DNA of 64,000 nt from Argopecten irradians (Eukaryota; Mollusca; Bivalvia; Pectinida; Pectinidae), in NCBI RefSeq assembly GCF_041381155.1, contig NC_091134.1, forward strand, positions 73,863,469 through 73,927,468, read 5' to 3'. Below the pieces are notes generated by a model. The model saw only the letters and a program-made list of their open reading frames with translations. It was not told the origin of the DNA and did no database searches. Of the stretch, positions 33,490 through 46,100 are shown in pieces. The stretch's first letter is position 1; each line of letters begins with the position of its first letter. Both the position numbers and the translations under genes were made by a program.

Positions 33490-36412
33490 ATGGCAACTGT
33501 GGAGTCTATGGTTGTTGAAGACCAAAAAGAGCCAGAAAAGCCCATTGATAGGGAAAAGGTATTTTTTCCGTTTATTTTGTTAACTTTGATAACATTTAAA
33601 TGTTAATTGTTTATGTTGCTTCTTTTAAAAGAATGCATGCTTCTTACATATTCACCTTTAGAATTCACATATTCACGCGTCTATTTGCATTTAACTATAT
33701 TTCAATATGATTTGGGCTTGTAATAACAACAAATAGCTACCTAAACTATGCTGTGTAGCTTTCAACTTAGTTGTGTTTCACACCAGATACACAACTTTCT
33801 GTACTTTCAACATTATGAGTCACTTTTAGTGTGAACTTCAAAAAAAAACATTAAAATTTTATCTTTACAGTGCAGTATCGATTTAATTTAATTGATTTAA
33901 TTGAAGTTAATGGACGTAGGCTAGAAGCCTCTATGTCCATATCATAAAACATCAAAATATACATTACAATTACATTTATGTCAATGGTACAGGTATTTGT
34001 TAGCTCATATATATACATATATCAATAATTATTATAAATGTTGTCCTTTAAGTGGTTATCTAAGAGGATTTCGAAGTCTTTTGTGGTTTCAGCGTTCACG
34101 ACTATTTCTGGTAAATTGTTCCAACTATCCACTACTCTGAAGGTAAACGAATTTCTCCTCAGTTCAGTACAGCAACGTTGTTTATACAACTTAAATTTAT
34201 GCCCTCGAGTTCTTTCGTTTTTATCAAACACAAACAGCTCGGAAGTGACTTTTTCATCAAACTTTTTCTTTACTATTTTGAAAACGTTTATTAGATCACC
34301 TCGAAACCTCCGATGTTTAATTGTTGGTAATTTCAGTTTAGCTAAGCGCTCTTCGTATGTGAGATCCTTAAGTCCGGGTAGAAGTTTTGTAGCTCTTCTT
34401 TGTACATTCTCCAGCGTCTGAATATCCATAAGTTTGTATGGGCTCCATGCACTGGCCGCATACTCGAGATGCGGTCTCACGAGCGCTTTGAATAATTGCT
34501 TGAACATCGGTTCATCCAAAAAGGTGAATGCTCTTCTTATGATTTCGAGTACAGAATTAGCTTTGTTTATTGAATTTTGGATGTGAGTTCGGAAGTCCAA
34601 ATTAGTGTCCACAGTGACTCCTAAATCTTTCTCGTTGGTGGTTTTCTCCAGAACCACGTCCCCAGTTTGGTTTGCGAGTCGATATGTTCTATTGTTAGGT
34701 GATCCCTTGACCTGAAGTACCTTACATTTGTTACCTTGTATCACATCGAATTGCTATATTTGGGTAGATAAATTATTCATTTGATGAACAAAAGTAAATT
34801 ATTTTTTGTCGCTTCTCGATTGTCAGTCTAAATAGGAGATGGTCTGGCCCAATACCTGCCGATACCTTCAAGTACAAGTGCACTCTAGCTGGCCATGCAC
34901 CAGACATCTCTCTGTCATACCACATGTTCCATTTAGCGGATTGATGGAATTCCAATTTTCACTATCGGCCATATTGGTTTTAACTTGGAACCCTCAAATG
35001 AGACGTGGCAGACGAATTAACCAGTTAATTCCAGCAGAATGTCGTGTACCATTTATAGAAACGTCGGGTTCTTCCCGGAAAAAATGGAACATTCCGCTAA
35101 ATGGAACATGCTGACATCTAAATCTGGTATCAGGCCCAGAATATCTCGGGCTATAGACTGGACACTGCATCGATTCTCAAGGCAATTCAAATTCCAATCC
35201 AAAATATTTCTGGGAAAGAATGAGATTTGGAACTGTTCTGAATATCCTAAAAGCTCTTTAAATGACTTTTTGAGTTCCTGGGTAATTTGTTGATATTTTT
35301 CTAATCTTTTGTTTGTTTGTTTAAATATATACATGATAATTATCTTAAGAGGTCCCTTGAATGGGGCGAAAGCACTCATGTAGTCACTCAACCACTTTTT
35401 ACATGAAGATCAGCCTTTGATGTTTTCTTCTGATCTGTTGTGGATATAGATTAAGGTCTTGTAGAATCCTTGTTATAGTTCCCTAGGCCTCCCCTCTTGA
35501 TTAACAGTTACCTGTACATGTGATATAATTTAAAACATGCTACACCTAATAATGCTTTTTTAATTGATCATATAAATTTTACATTGAACCATGTGGAAAC
35601 TTACCTGGTAATCTCCAAACTTGAATATTTTCAGACATGTCCACTTCTCCTAAGAGTGTTTTGCAGTTCTGGAAGACACAACCCACTTAGTGAATTTGCA
35701 CGTGGTCAAACACCATCCAACGAACTACAGATTTACACATGGTAATCATAGCAACAATACTGATCTGTTTAATTTTTAAAAATTATTTTGATTGTTTAAT
35801 GTTTAAGCGTCCAGTTTATAGAGGAAACATGTTCACGACCATAGATCTGTTCTTTGAGGCATAGAAAATGGTACAATATTTTACTCATCATATTTAAATT
35901 TAAGTTTTGTCCTAAATTAAAATTGAGATTTTTTCCTTTTTGATTTTTTTTATATAACAACCAGCTCCTATAAAAGATGTGGGTTACAAGCTGTTGTAGC
36001 AGGAAATATATTACAACTTTTTCATTAGAATAGTAGCTAGTCAAATCATAGATCAAATCCTTGATTGACAACTCTGTATGTTTTGTTTAATGTAACTTGT
36101 AATCAAGCATTGGTTCTTTTTATTTTAAGGATGGATGCCACTTTAAAAGAGCTGACAAGTTTGGTGAAAGAAGTGAATCCCGATGCAAGGAGAAAGGGGA
36201 CGTTTTTTGACTTTGCTATTGTATACCCTGACCCTAGAACTCCTGTTTACAGAATGCGTGAAATCGGTACAACGTGTGCAGGGCATCGTGGTCAGGATGA
36301 CAGTCAATCACTGACCTCAAAGAGATTTCAAATTGGTGACTATCTGGATATCGCTGTCACCCCACCAAGGGGAGGTGGTGGGCCACCCCCTCGCCGAAAT
36401 CGGCCGTACTGA
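33490..36412 (+). CDS. SAP18: Sin3-associated polypeptide p18 (SAP18)
   Basis: SAP18 has a ubiquitin-like fold and serves in ASAP/PSAP splicing-regulatory complexes (with RNPS1 and acinus or pinin) and with Sin3-HDAC. Exons 33490-33558, 35635-35741 and 36130-36412 join in phase to 459 nt, 152 residues; the human protein has 153. The start ATG gives MATVESMVVEDQKEPEKPID, matching the conserved KEPEKPIDREK segment. Exon 2 gives TCPLLLRVF through NELQIYT. Exon 3 gives WMDATLKELTSLVKEVNPDA, then DFAIVYPD and FQIGDYLDIAVTPP, and ends with a Gly/Pro/Arg tail as in the family. Intron 1 contains an antisense LINE fragment (about 33880-34760). Candidate poly(A) signals AATAAA occur near 37239 and 37253; the 3' UTR limit is not visible otherwise. 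Head to head with CHTF8. Confidence 0.96.
33880..34760 (-). mobile_element. 5'-truncated non-LTR retrotransposon (CR1/Jockey-like)
   Basis: A 240-codon open frame (34744-34022, minus) is the C-terminal part of a LINE reverse transcriptase: KCKVLQV, KDLGVTVD, LVRPHLEYAASAWSPY, LENVQRRATK, and the WNNLP end. The short 3' UTR has a hairpin (ATGGACATAGAGGC/GCCTACGTCCAT) and a tail of repeated TCAATTAAAT, typical of CR1-type elements. The first Met is not a true start; the element is cut at about 34760. Inserted antisense in SAP18 intron 1; the frame is intact, so insertion is fairly recent. Confidence 0.85.
34855..35125. repeat. Diverged inverted repeat in SAP18 intron 1
   Basis: ACATGTTCCATTTAGCGGA near 34922 is mirrored by TCCGCTAAATGGAACATG near 35094, with weaker pairing outward (GGCCCAATACC and GGTATCAGGCCC). 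It is a likely old foldback element. The frames open here show no family features. Confidence 0.5.
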
Positions 36413-37283
36413 TCACAAACATCGCAAGACATTAGAAACTTCAAAATCATATTCATCCTTCTAAAGTTTTGTGAAAATTATTAGAACCTACAGTATCTTT
36501 TTCAATGTGCATGCATTGTTACATGGAAAAATATTGATGAATGAAGATTTAAGTGAACTAGTTAGGAAAGTTGTAATACCAGAAATTTGATATCTGGATA
36601 ACTTGTAAGGTAGATTGGATGCATCATTGTGGGTGTGCTCTAAGTTTTAGATTGTGTGAAAGGTGTCGCATCAATTTATGATTGTTGATACAAGAAATGT
36701 TTTTAGAAAGGTCATGAAGATATTTTATGTTATTAAATAATTATAATATGACCACATTTAAATGATTTTAGGAAAAGTTTTCCATGAAAAAAATGAAGGT
36801 AAAATTAGTCACAAAAAATATAGGATATGTGTGTACATTTGTTATTTTAATTTTCTTTACTTTTAAAATATTAATGCCATTGCCTGATTATAGGAAGAGA
36901 GAATTACATTTCTTAGCTCCTGCTCATTGATTATTAATTTAACAGGATTTTGCAGATTTTAGAACCAAAAAAAGTTTTAAATCCAACTAGATGGTTTCTC
37001 AGAGTAATTTATAACTTTTAATTCTATTTTTAAAGACTCTCTTAAAATTCCATATTGATATTTTCTGTAAGATAAGTTACGCGAATGTTCATATGACAAT
37101 GTGTATGGTAAGATGGAGGAAAGTAAAGATAGTATAATATCAGTTGTAACTGAGGAAGAGAGAATGTGTGTAGATGGTTACATTGTGTATTTGTTTCATT
37201 CTTCACATGAGGAATTGTATTCTGAACAACACACAAGTAATAAAATGATGAAAATAAATTCTGTATTTCTGAAAAATGTTTGT
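36413..37283. other. SAP18 3' UTR and downstream AT-rich sequence
   Basis: No further coding sequence recognised. AATAAA at about 37239 and 37253 could end the SAP18 transcript. Confidence 0.5.
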
Positions 37284-37550
37284 TACCATATTCGACCCAA
37301 TAAGCGCCCCCATCACTACAAGCGCCCCTCCCCCTTTTCTAGGCTTCAATTTCACTTACTTGGAATGAAATGCAGACTTGAAATATGAAAAATGTGTTGG
37401 TTTCTTTACTGATATCGTTATCAAATTGATTTATGGGTAACTTTGTAGAATAATTTATGAAAGGCTAGTCCAAATTTGTTTCTATTAAGCGTTCCCTGAT
37501 TTGCTTCATTATTTTAAGCGCCCTGGGCGTTTATTGGGTCAACATGATCA
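37284..37550. mobile_element. MITE, copy 2 (same family as 30162-30369)
   Basis: Left TACCATATTCGACCCAATAA with GCGCCCC, right GGGCGTTTATTGGGTC. The inner sequence is diverged from copy 1. Bases 37551-38236 hold a small hairpin (AAATTCTTCG/CGAAGAATTT near 37647) and nothing else recognised. Confidence 0.65.
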
Positions 37551-38241
37551 AGTAATGGGCAATATTCTTCCCAATAGTTGTTCCAATAATCATATAAATG
37601 GCTATCAATGTTATTGTATTGGCTCAGAAGCATAGATTACAGCAAAATTCTTCGAAACACAAACGAAGAATTTTATTATATCCTATAATAGGATACAGAT
37701 TGTCATTAAAACAAATTGTATTAAATACGATTTAAATAGGTGATTAGTATACATGTACCAATCTTTCATTGATGATTCAACAAATTGCAAAGTTATTTAA
37801 TCAAATCAAATAAATAGGGGATATTCCTTGTTTCTTGATGAATAAGTCCTGTTTCTAGATGTGTAATCTATTGGGATTTCATATAAGCATTGATCTTGTT
37901 TCAGTAGGCATTCTTAGTTGGAATTCGTATTGGCTTTGAATGCCAACAGAAAGACATTCAAGCTTAAATATGCTTCATGCCTAACCTTAGGTATTTTGGA
38001 CTCGTAAATTGTTATGCGAAAATGCACGTTTTAGGGAAAAATTGACCGCTAGGTCCGGAAGAAATTTCTGTCAACAAAAAACGAGTTTAAACGGGGATAG
38101 CAGATTTACAAACTTTTGTGGAACCAATGTCTTTGTTTATGTAAGCAGCGATCTACATTTACCAAACACTAGTACTGTCGAATGAAAACTAACATTTACG
38201 CGATAGGACCGGAGATACCGGCTTACTAGTGTCGGGGTATA

Positions 38242-40415
38242 CAGTGGCGGATTTAGGTTTTGAGGTTAGAGGGGGCGTGGGACAAAGCAAATCAGGCGAG
38301 GGGTCTGGGGGCCGCCTAGGCCCCCAGAAGCTCTCGAATAAATGGTGCAAAATCCTGCATTCTGAGGATTTCATGAACACATTTTTCAGAAAATAATTGA
38401 AGCCATTTAAGGATGTTTATTTATGGTTTTCGTGTCAAGTGTCATATTTTTTTATCTGAAGTTTTGGTTTAATTTTTTGTTACTTACAGAATTGCAATAT
38501 CAAAATCTTAATATTTATATGGACATAAAGCGAAGAAGGGCGGGGGTCTGGGGGCCGCTAGGGCCCCCAGAAGCCCTCGAATAAATGTACACTTTTTCCA
38601 AAAAATAATTGAAGCCATGTAAAAATGTTCGTTTATTATTTTTGACGTCTAATGTCATATTTTGAATATAAAGTTACAGAATTGCACTGCCTAAAATCTG
38701 AATATCTATTCATAGAGGCACGAAGCAAAGAAAAGGATGGGGGTCTGGGGGCCGAATATACGTACCCGGCCTACTATGCCTTTAGGCCGGGTACGAATTG
38801 GTCCCTATGTATCGTAGTGGAGCACTGCCTCCGAAAATCACTCGGGCACAGTTTTTCATACTTTTTTGAAGGTTTCCGATTATTTTATGCATATAAATGC
38901 TTTTACATATTATTTTTGTACAAAACAAACATAAATGCCATGCTTACTATCTACCGTACCGCTCACAAGACGTCAAAATCACATTTTGTGAACTTGTCGT
39001 ATAAATTCCCTTCTGAAAGGCCTTCTTATGTATAATGTGAAAAAAATGCCTCGATGAGAATTTGATATTTTATGTGGTTCGGTTGTATTGCCTAGTTGGT
39101 AAGCTATATCAAACAAGTACTATAAAAGTAAAACAAACGTTTTATAATGGTTTGCATAATCATCACTTTGCTCCATTAGCAGTAATAGTGAACAATTGTA
39201 GCTCTAAAGAAGACACCATTTTCAGTCTAAAAGTCTTTTGAGCTACAATATTGCAGCTAGGGGTCGCCTATTGAAGGTTTTTATAGGACCTATGAAAGTG
39301 TATGTGAACTTTTTTAACGATATAAGCTTTTACTTTTATACATTATCTGTCAGATTAGATAATTCATTTTCCCTAACTTACACAATCTTCATAATTCGTG
39401 TATTGGACAATGAAAGAAAAGAAGGCTAGTGGTCTTGTCTATGGCCATACGGTGCCAGGAATCATTGCTATCATCCTGTTTTCTAATAGGGAGCCTTTTG
39501 TCATGTGCATTAATTTTTAACATCGTTTGTCCTATCTTATAACATTATCGTTAAGATATGTTTTTGTTGAAACAAAAAAAGAAGGCATCTGGCGATGGGG
39601 TGCACCCAGACCCTAGAAGCTCTCATTTTCTGTCGCATTTGGTTCTCCATTTGGTTTGATTTTCCACTTTTTTCTTTACACGCATTTTCTTAGGACAAAT
39701 AAAAGGCTTCTAGAAGCATTCGGCGTCAGTAGTGATCTTGTAACTGGCGTTTTGAAAGTACGCACACATTTGTGAATTGTTAGTCGGATTTAATACAGGA
39801 CTTTAATGCTGATTCAAAAATGTGTTATATATCATTTACAACCTGGAAAACGAAGGGCATGACATATAGTCAACCAGCAAAGACTCATGGCCAGCTACAA
39901 TTCCTTCCACCCACCCCCTCCCCCTTTTCTTTTATTGCTAAGGATATCGAGATATAACCTGTCAATATTGAATATTAATGACAATAAATTATCTAATATA
40001 TTGGGATTTTTATCGGTTTTGTTTTGGAAAAAGTAAATACTTGAAGGGATTTACATTGTAACTTTTAAGCGACGGAGATAAAACCTTAACTTACACGAAA
40101 AAAATATAATCATTCCATTGCGCCTGGATACAAGTATGTTCATGCATGTATGTACCACAAAGTCGAATACATTTAGATTTTAAAATGATAACATCAAACG
40201 GTAAAGGTAGGAAATGGAGCTTTCTGTCTAATTCTCACTCTTTTTCTAATTCCTTATTTTTTCCCTTTTCCTTTCTCCCTCTTTTTTTTTCTTTCTTCCT
40301 TCTTTTCCTTCCTTCCCCTCTTTCTTTTCCCCTTCTTTTTCCTTTTTCTTTTTTTTCTCTCTCCTATTTTAGGGGGGGCGTACGCCGGGTCCGCCCCCCC
40401 TTGGATCCGCGCCTG
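38242..40415. mobile_element. 2.2 kb DNA transposon remnant with 5 bp target duplication
   Basis: Left end CAGTGGCGGATTTAGG and right end CCTTGGATCCGCGCCTG are imperfect inverted repeats, flanked by GTATA at 38237-38241 and 40416-40420. Inside are three partial copies (period ~240 bp) of GGGGGTCTGGGGGCCG with GCCCCCAGAAG, a hairpin TACCCGGCC/GGCCGGGTA (about 38764-38794) and a pyrimidine tract. No transposase domain is seen. Class uncertain (hAT-like ends, short target duplication). Confidence 0.65.
40228..40375. repeat. ~150 bp pyrimidine tract
   Basis: Almost pure C/T on the + strand, ending CTCTCCTATTTTAG before a G run. It could adopt triplex structure and resembles a very strong 3' splice site. 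It lies within the transposon remnant. Confidence 0.85.
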
Positions 40416-40433
40416 GTATAATACGAATATAAG

Positions 40434-40590
40434 ACTCTTTCATACATGTATGGATATGAAGGATAGGGATATTCTACCCGAGGGTCACACAATATAGTAA
40501 AACCCGAGGCTTGCCGAGGGTTTTGCAACATTATGTGATCCCGAGGGTAGAATATCCCTATCCTTCATATCGACTTATGAAAGAGTATTT
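40434..40590. repeat. Foldback repeat with CCCGAGGG motifs
   Basis: GATATGAAGGATAGGGATAT (from 40453) is mirrored by ATATCCCTATCCTTCATATC (to 40571), with outer ACTCTTTCAT/ATGAAAGAGT. The centre has AACCCGAGG/CCGAGGGTT. Near-perfect arms indicate a recent palindromic MITE. Confidence 0.85.
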
Positions 40591-40909
40591 TTCTTTCATA
40601 CATCAACGTTTTATTGCAATTTTGCAACTACAATATCCCGCCATTTTGAAATAATTCGACGAAATCCACGACTGAAAGTCAATTTTCCACACATGAAAAA
40701 TTACGTGATATTTTCAACACAAATTCTGTTGCTTGCATCTTTTATAGTAAAACCAGTCAATTTTGTGGAAGAAATAGAGATTTTGTTGAGGCCGTGACGT
40801 CACGTGGCTTTATTGCATGATGGGTAGCCATGCAATACAGCCTCAGGGGACATATGAGTATATTGCCCTAGACCAGCAAGTATTACACATGTAGGTATGA
40901 AAGAAAAAT
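40587..40909. mobile_element. MITE with ATTTTTCTTTCATAC termini
   Basis: Exact 15 bp inverted ends: ATTTTTCTTTCATAC (40587-40601) and GTATGAAAGAAAAAT (40895-40909). It contains GTGACGTCACGTGG near 40795, a CRE palindrome overlapping an E-box. It abuts the foldback to its left, so the two may form one composite. Confidence 0.7.
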
Positions 40910-42482
40910 CGATATCGTGATGAGAAAATCATCCTTAAAAACCGTGTCAGACAAAATGATACAGTGTTTATAATAGACTCGCTATGATAGTTTAAAAACT
41001 TTATTATTTGACAAATTTCTTTAATGAACAAATTATGGGCACAACTGTCTGAAAACAAAAAGGACAAGTATTTAACATAAATAACCCCGTCTCTAAGTTT
41101 TAAATTTTGATCTAAAAAAAGAGAGAAAAAATGAGAAAAACAGGAAAAAAAACTGAAATTCGATTCATAAAATGTCCGATGAAACGGCTACTCGTTTAGT
41201 GTAAACCGAGTTTGTATGGAGTAATATATATATATAAAGTGACGACTCCATCAAGGTTTGATTCTATATACATTGTTAAAAAAATTACCCCAAAATAAGA
41301 AGTTGTGAAACAGAAGTCAACGTATGACGCAAAAACACAGACAAAATATACAACAAACTCGCGAGGCGGTAAAATCTTTATTCAGAATCACGTGACACAT
41401 CAAGGATATATTACTGTAAACAAAGTCTGGTATAACAATCTAATGGCGAGTCCGACTGACCTAATGTTGAGGTAGACAACTCGACCTAAGTTCCATTAAA
41501 AACAAAATCTGCAAGGATATACTAGGAAATTAATTAATAAATTGTCAAAAACTGTAAAATTAAAAATACAAATACCGTCGTAGTTCAATAGGAAGAGAGA
41601 TAGTGGTCTCACTACAATACTAAATATATGATATAACATAAGATATAAAATTAGGGGTATAAAAACATAAATGTGCATTTGGCAGCTTTGAAATTACATG
41701 GGGACGTTTCCGCTCCATATGAGCAAGTGAATATCAAGCATAATACAACAAGATCAGAATTAATTAATCGAAACGAAGTTACTAAATAAAAAGTATGTCC
41801 TAACGACCGGATATAAAAATACAAAACAATCCACTGATATAAATATCGAACACAAACACCATAACAAAAACATAATACTCTAAATCGATTAAACTATAGC
41901 ATAATGGTAGTAAGTAAGATTAGTAGGAAGATCCAGCTGCTAAAATACTTTGTCACAACTTCACTGCATAATAACGTCATAAAAATAGGATTACCTAGAT
42001 ATGATATCGGCATTAACACGTAGACCAAGGTATTTATAATCATAATGAATGGTAACTGTACATAAAAGGTAACAATCGTGTAATATTGACCACAAACTGA
42101 AAATATACAGACCTTTCATTATGGCTAAACTAAATGAAAAACTGCATGATGATGGGCTTTTGACGTTCAAGTAGGACAAGAAGTAAATCTAATTGCTTGA
42201 TTGTAACTTCTTCGAAATTTACATAGTACGTAAATCTTATAAAATTACATTTAACAAAAGGAAAATCAAATGATGTAAGTTATTATCGTCAACATGAGTA
42301 ATATCTTACTTAAATACCAGTTTTAGTAAAAATGCTATATTGAAGTACTATTCTTCATCCAATATTTATAATTTAAATAGTTTCAGATCATCCCAGTTCA
42401 CAACCTTTGAAGACTGAGAAATTATATGCAAGATAATTGAATATTAGTATACTACATTTCATCTATTTCCATTAGCATTCCT
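40910..42482. other. AT-rich intergenic sequence
   Basis: No gene, repeat family or RNA recognised. It probably includes the 3' UTR of the minus-strand gene ending at 43149; a minus-strand AATAAA lies near 41371. Confidence 0.5.
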
Positions 42483-42486
42483 TTAA

Positions 42487-42867
42487 AGGCCCACTACCTT
42501 TCCAAAACGGCTTTTGATTTTAAAATGGAAAGTAAAGCGAGATCGATAATTTTATAGAGTCGCAAAAGTTATTATCTTACTGTTAATACAAAACTCATCA
42601 TCATCATCTTTTGAAAAAATGATGAAAATAAATAAAACATTAATTTTCACAACGCGGGTCGTCTTATGTTTCCCGCCGTCGTCCTTAATACCGCGCGGTA
42701 GTTGACTATCACTGCGCCAGACGGCAAAACAGCGAAATTAATCTCCACTGTTATCCTATATTACGCAAGGAAATCTTGCATATATTTGAGGTTGTAGCTA
42801 TGTATTTTCTATGTATTGATGGTTTTTTTAAGAAACTTAAATTTTGCTCAGGAAAGGTAGTGAGCCT
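42487..42867. mobile_element. 381 bp MITE with TTAA target duplication
   Basis: Ends AGGCCCACTACCTTTCC and GGAAAGGTAGTGAGCCT are 17 bp inverted repeats with one mismatch. TTAA flanks both sides (42483-42486, 42868-42871), as in piggyBac-type elements. The GC-rich centre has no ORF. It lies 280 bp beyond the stop codon of the gene at 43149. Confidence 0.85.
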
Positions 42868-43148
42868 TTAACGATTTTTTAATTATTTTGTTTTGTTTGG
42901 GGTACAATAAACAAACAAATCATAGCAATGTAAATTCCGGAAACAAAACGGAAATAAAACTCGATTGTACAATTTCCTTGCTATATTTGATATAAACAAA
43001 TTAATAGACATATAGGCTTATGCTTTAGACATGCAAAAACAATAGACATATAGGCTTATGCTCTTTCCAGTCGGCACAAACACGACCCACTATATATCGG
43101 TCATAAATCCACCTACACTTTGATAACTCGACCAGCAGCAGGTAACGT

Positions 43149-46100
43149 TCAACACTTTTCCTCCTTCATGTGTGTGCTTACCAACTGACCATCGTCCGCA
43201 TTGGTCACATCAATACACACGGAATCAGATGGCTTTGGCCGGAAAGCGGTCACGACACTAGCCACTGCGCCGAACGATGTCAGTTTGTTGTCAGAAGATG
43301 AAGGAAGGATTGATGACCACCGCTGTACAGGTCGAGGTGGAGCCGGGACCCCGTCCTGTTGTGGTACATTAGGACCTAGGTTCGAGCCTTGTCCTAAACT
43401 ACTCAGTCTTTTCTCTAATATCCTTTCTCTGGCGTTCACTACAGCTGCCTTCTCTTGTAATTCCGATTCTCTCCTCTTTAGGGCCTTTTCCATTTTCTTT
43501 ACACGTTTTTCCCGTCTCTTCACCTCCCTTAAGTTGTCCTGGAAAGCTTGTTGTGCTTGAAACACTGCAAGGGGAGGAAGCCGTCTTGGTTTAACAGGGA
43601 GACCGTTACTATCCTCCTGATCTTCGCCATTGCTTTCCGTGTCATTGTAGACATTTCCGTCGCTCACTGCCACGATAGGCGGCAGTTTGTTTTCTGGAGT
43701 TAGCGGCTCTGGTGCCACGTTGTTGGTTTTAAATGTGGACCGTGGAGCTATCTGTTTCCCCGTCGGCATGAACCCAACCAACAGAGGATTTTCAAACTGC
43801 GAACTTAAAGACTTTTCGTCTGGTTCTTGGTTCTGAAATTATAAGGTTATTTGATTTATTTCATTTACACACCTGTGTGTTAAAATTAGATTTGTCTGAC
43901 GCACATTCCTTTCTTTCTCAAGGGCCCTTAAAAGCAGAAGTCATCCCACAAGATCAAACGAGAAAATCGGGAATGAAATGTAGAAAACCATTTCTAATAT
44001 TTCACCATTATATAAATATTCTATATCGTAGCAATTGGAGTGGTAAGTCATAAAGGGATGGAATATTAATTATTTTTAGTTACCTCAAACCTCAGTATAG
44101 AAAGAAAGGACATACATCGAAACACAAACGTTCTAAGAACACCATTAGAAAAATAATAACGGAGACCTATCCTTATTGGGTAGATGGTTCCTGGTACTGA
44201 CCTTATCCCTACAGCAGCACTCCTTGATCTTGTCACGGTGGAACAGCAGGATGAAGAGGAGGATGAGTAGTATGAGTACGATGACTACGACGATGACGAT
44301 CACTGTATCTGTAGGAGACAAATCGGTCCAGGTAACATAAAAGGCATTACTCATTTACCTCTAAGAAAAGGCATTACTTATATATCACTGAGAAAAGGCA
44401 TTACTTATCTACCACTGAGAAAAGGCATTACTCATTTACCTCTAAGAAAAGAGATTACTCATTTACCTCTAAGAAAAGGCATTACTCATTTACCTCTAAG
44501 AAAAGGCATTACTCATTTACCTCTAAGAAAAGGCATTACTTATCTACCACTGAGAAAAGGCATTACTCATTTACCTCTAAGAAAAGGCATTTCTTATATA
44601 CCACTGAGAAAAGGCATTACTCATTTACCTCTAAGAAAAGACATGACTCATTTACCTCTAAGGAGAGACATTACTTATTTACCTATAAGAAAAGGCATTA
44701 CTCATTTACTTCTAAGAAAAGACATTACTCATTTACCTCTAAGAAAAGGCATTACTTATCTACCACTGAGAAAAAGCATTACTCATTTACCTCTAAGAAA
44801 AGACATGACTCATTTACCTCTAAGGAGAGACATTACTTATTTACCTCTAAGAAAAGGCATTACTCATTTACTTCTAAGAAAAGGCATTACTCATTTACCT
44901 CTAAGAAAAGACATGACTCATTTACCTCTAAGGAGAGACATTACTTATTTACCTCTAAGAAAAGGCATTACTCATTTACTTCTAAGAAAAGGCATTACTC
45001 ATTTACCTCTAAGAAAAGACATTACTCATTTACCTTTAAGAAACGGCATTACTCATTTATCTCTAAGAAAAGGCATTACTCATTTACCTCTAAGAAAAGG
45101 CATTACTCATTTACCTCTAAGAAAAGGCATTACTCATTCACCTCTAAGAAAAGGCATTACTTATCTACCACTGATAAAAGGCATTACTCATTTACCTCTA
45201 AGAAAAGACATGACTTATTTACTTTTAAAGAAAGGCATAACTCATTTACCTCTAAGAAAAGACATGACTCATTTACCTCTAAGGAGAGAAATAACCTATT
45301 TACCTCTAAGAAAAGGCATTACTCATTTACCTCTAAGAAAAGGCATTACTCATTTACCTCTAAAGAAAGGCATAACTCATTAATCTCTAAAAACTAAAAA
45401 AATATTACTCATTGACCTCTAAGAAAAGGCATTACTTATTTACCACTAAAAAAAGGCACGACTCATTTACCTCTAAGAAAAGGCATTACTCATTTATCTC
45501 TAAGGAAAGGCATTACTCATTTACCTCTAAGAAAATGCATTACTCATTTACTTGTATAGTAGAACGCTTGCCCTTTTATGGTGCTGTATCGCTGAAGCAT
45601 GCTGCCGAAGACACCAAGCAACACACCTTGCCCGGTCACATTATACTGGCAACGGGCAAATCAGTCGTCCTACTCTCTGTATGCTGAGCACCAAGAATGA
45701 GCAGAAACTACCACTTTTATAGACTTTTTATATTTACCTCTAGGATGCGAAGTTGGTTAGCTAGGAAACATAAAAAACATAACAATTCCCAATACCCTTT
45801 TCACAATAATAAAAAAAGGAATATTAGCTATATTCTATTCTACATCGAGAAATCCAGTGTTGATAATGACTGAAGAAAAATGGCAACTAAGGACATGATG
45901 TGAATTCAGAGACACTAGGAAAATAAAGTCGGTTAGGAAGAAAAGATTAGATAAGCTACAGAATTTAGTCGCCTTTAACGATCATGCAATAGGGACAGCA
46001 GGTACAATTCTTACACCCTACCCTCAGCAATTTCAACAAAATTCACGAGTTGTCATCAGGTCAGAATTCGGCAAAACAAAAAACATATACTGAGCAAAAT

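Noticed and set aside
34022..34744. Host protein-coding gene of 240 residues
   Set aside because: It is the C-terminal end of a LINE reverse transcriptase with a LINE-type tail.
44643..45383. 246-codon frame of LPLRKGITH-type repeats
   Set aside because: Translation of an intronic 27 bp minisatellite on the strand opposite to the gene.
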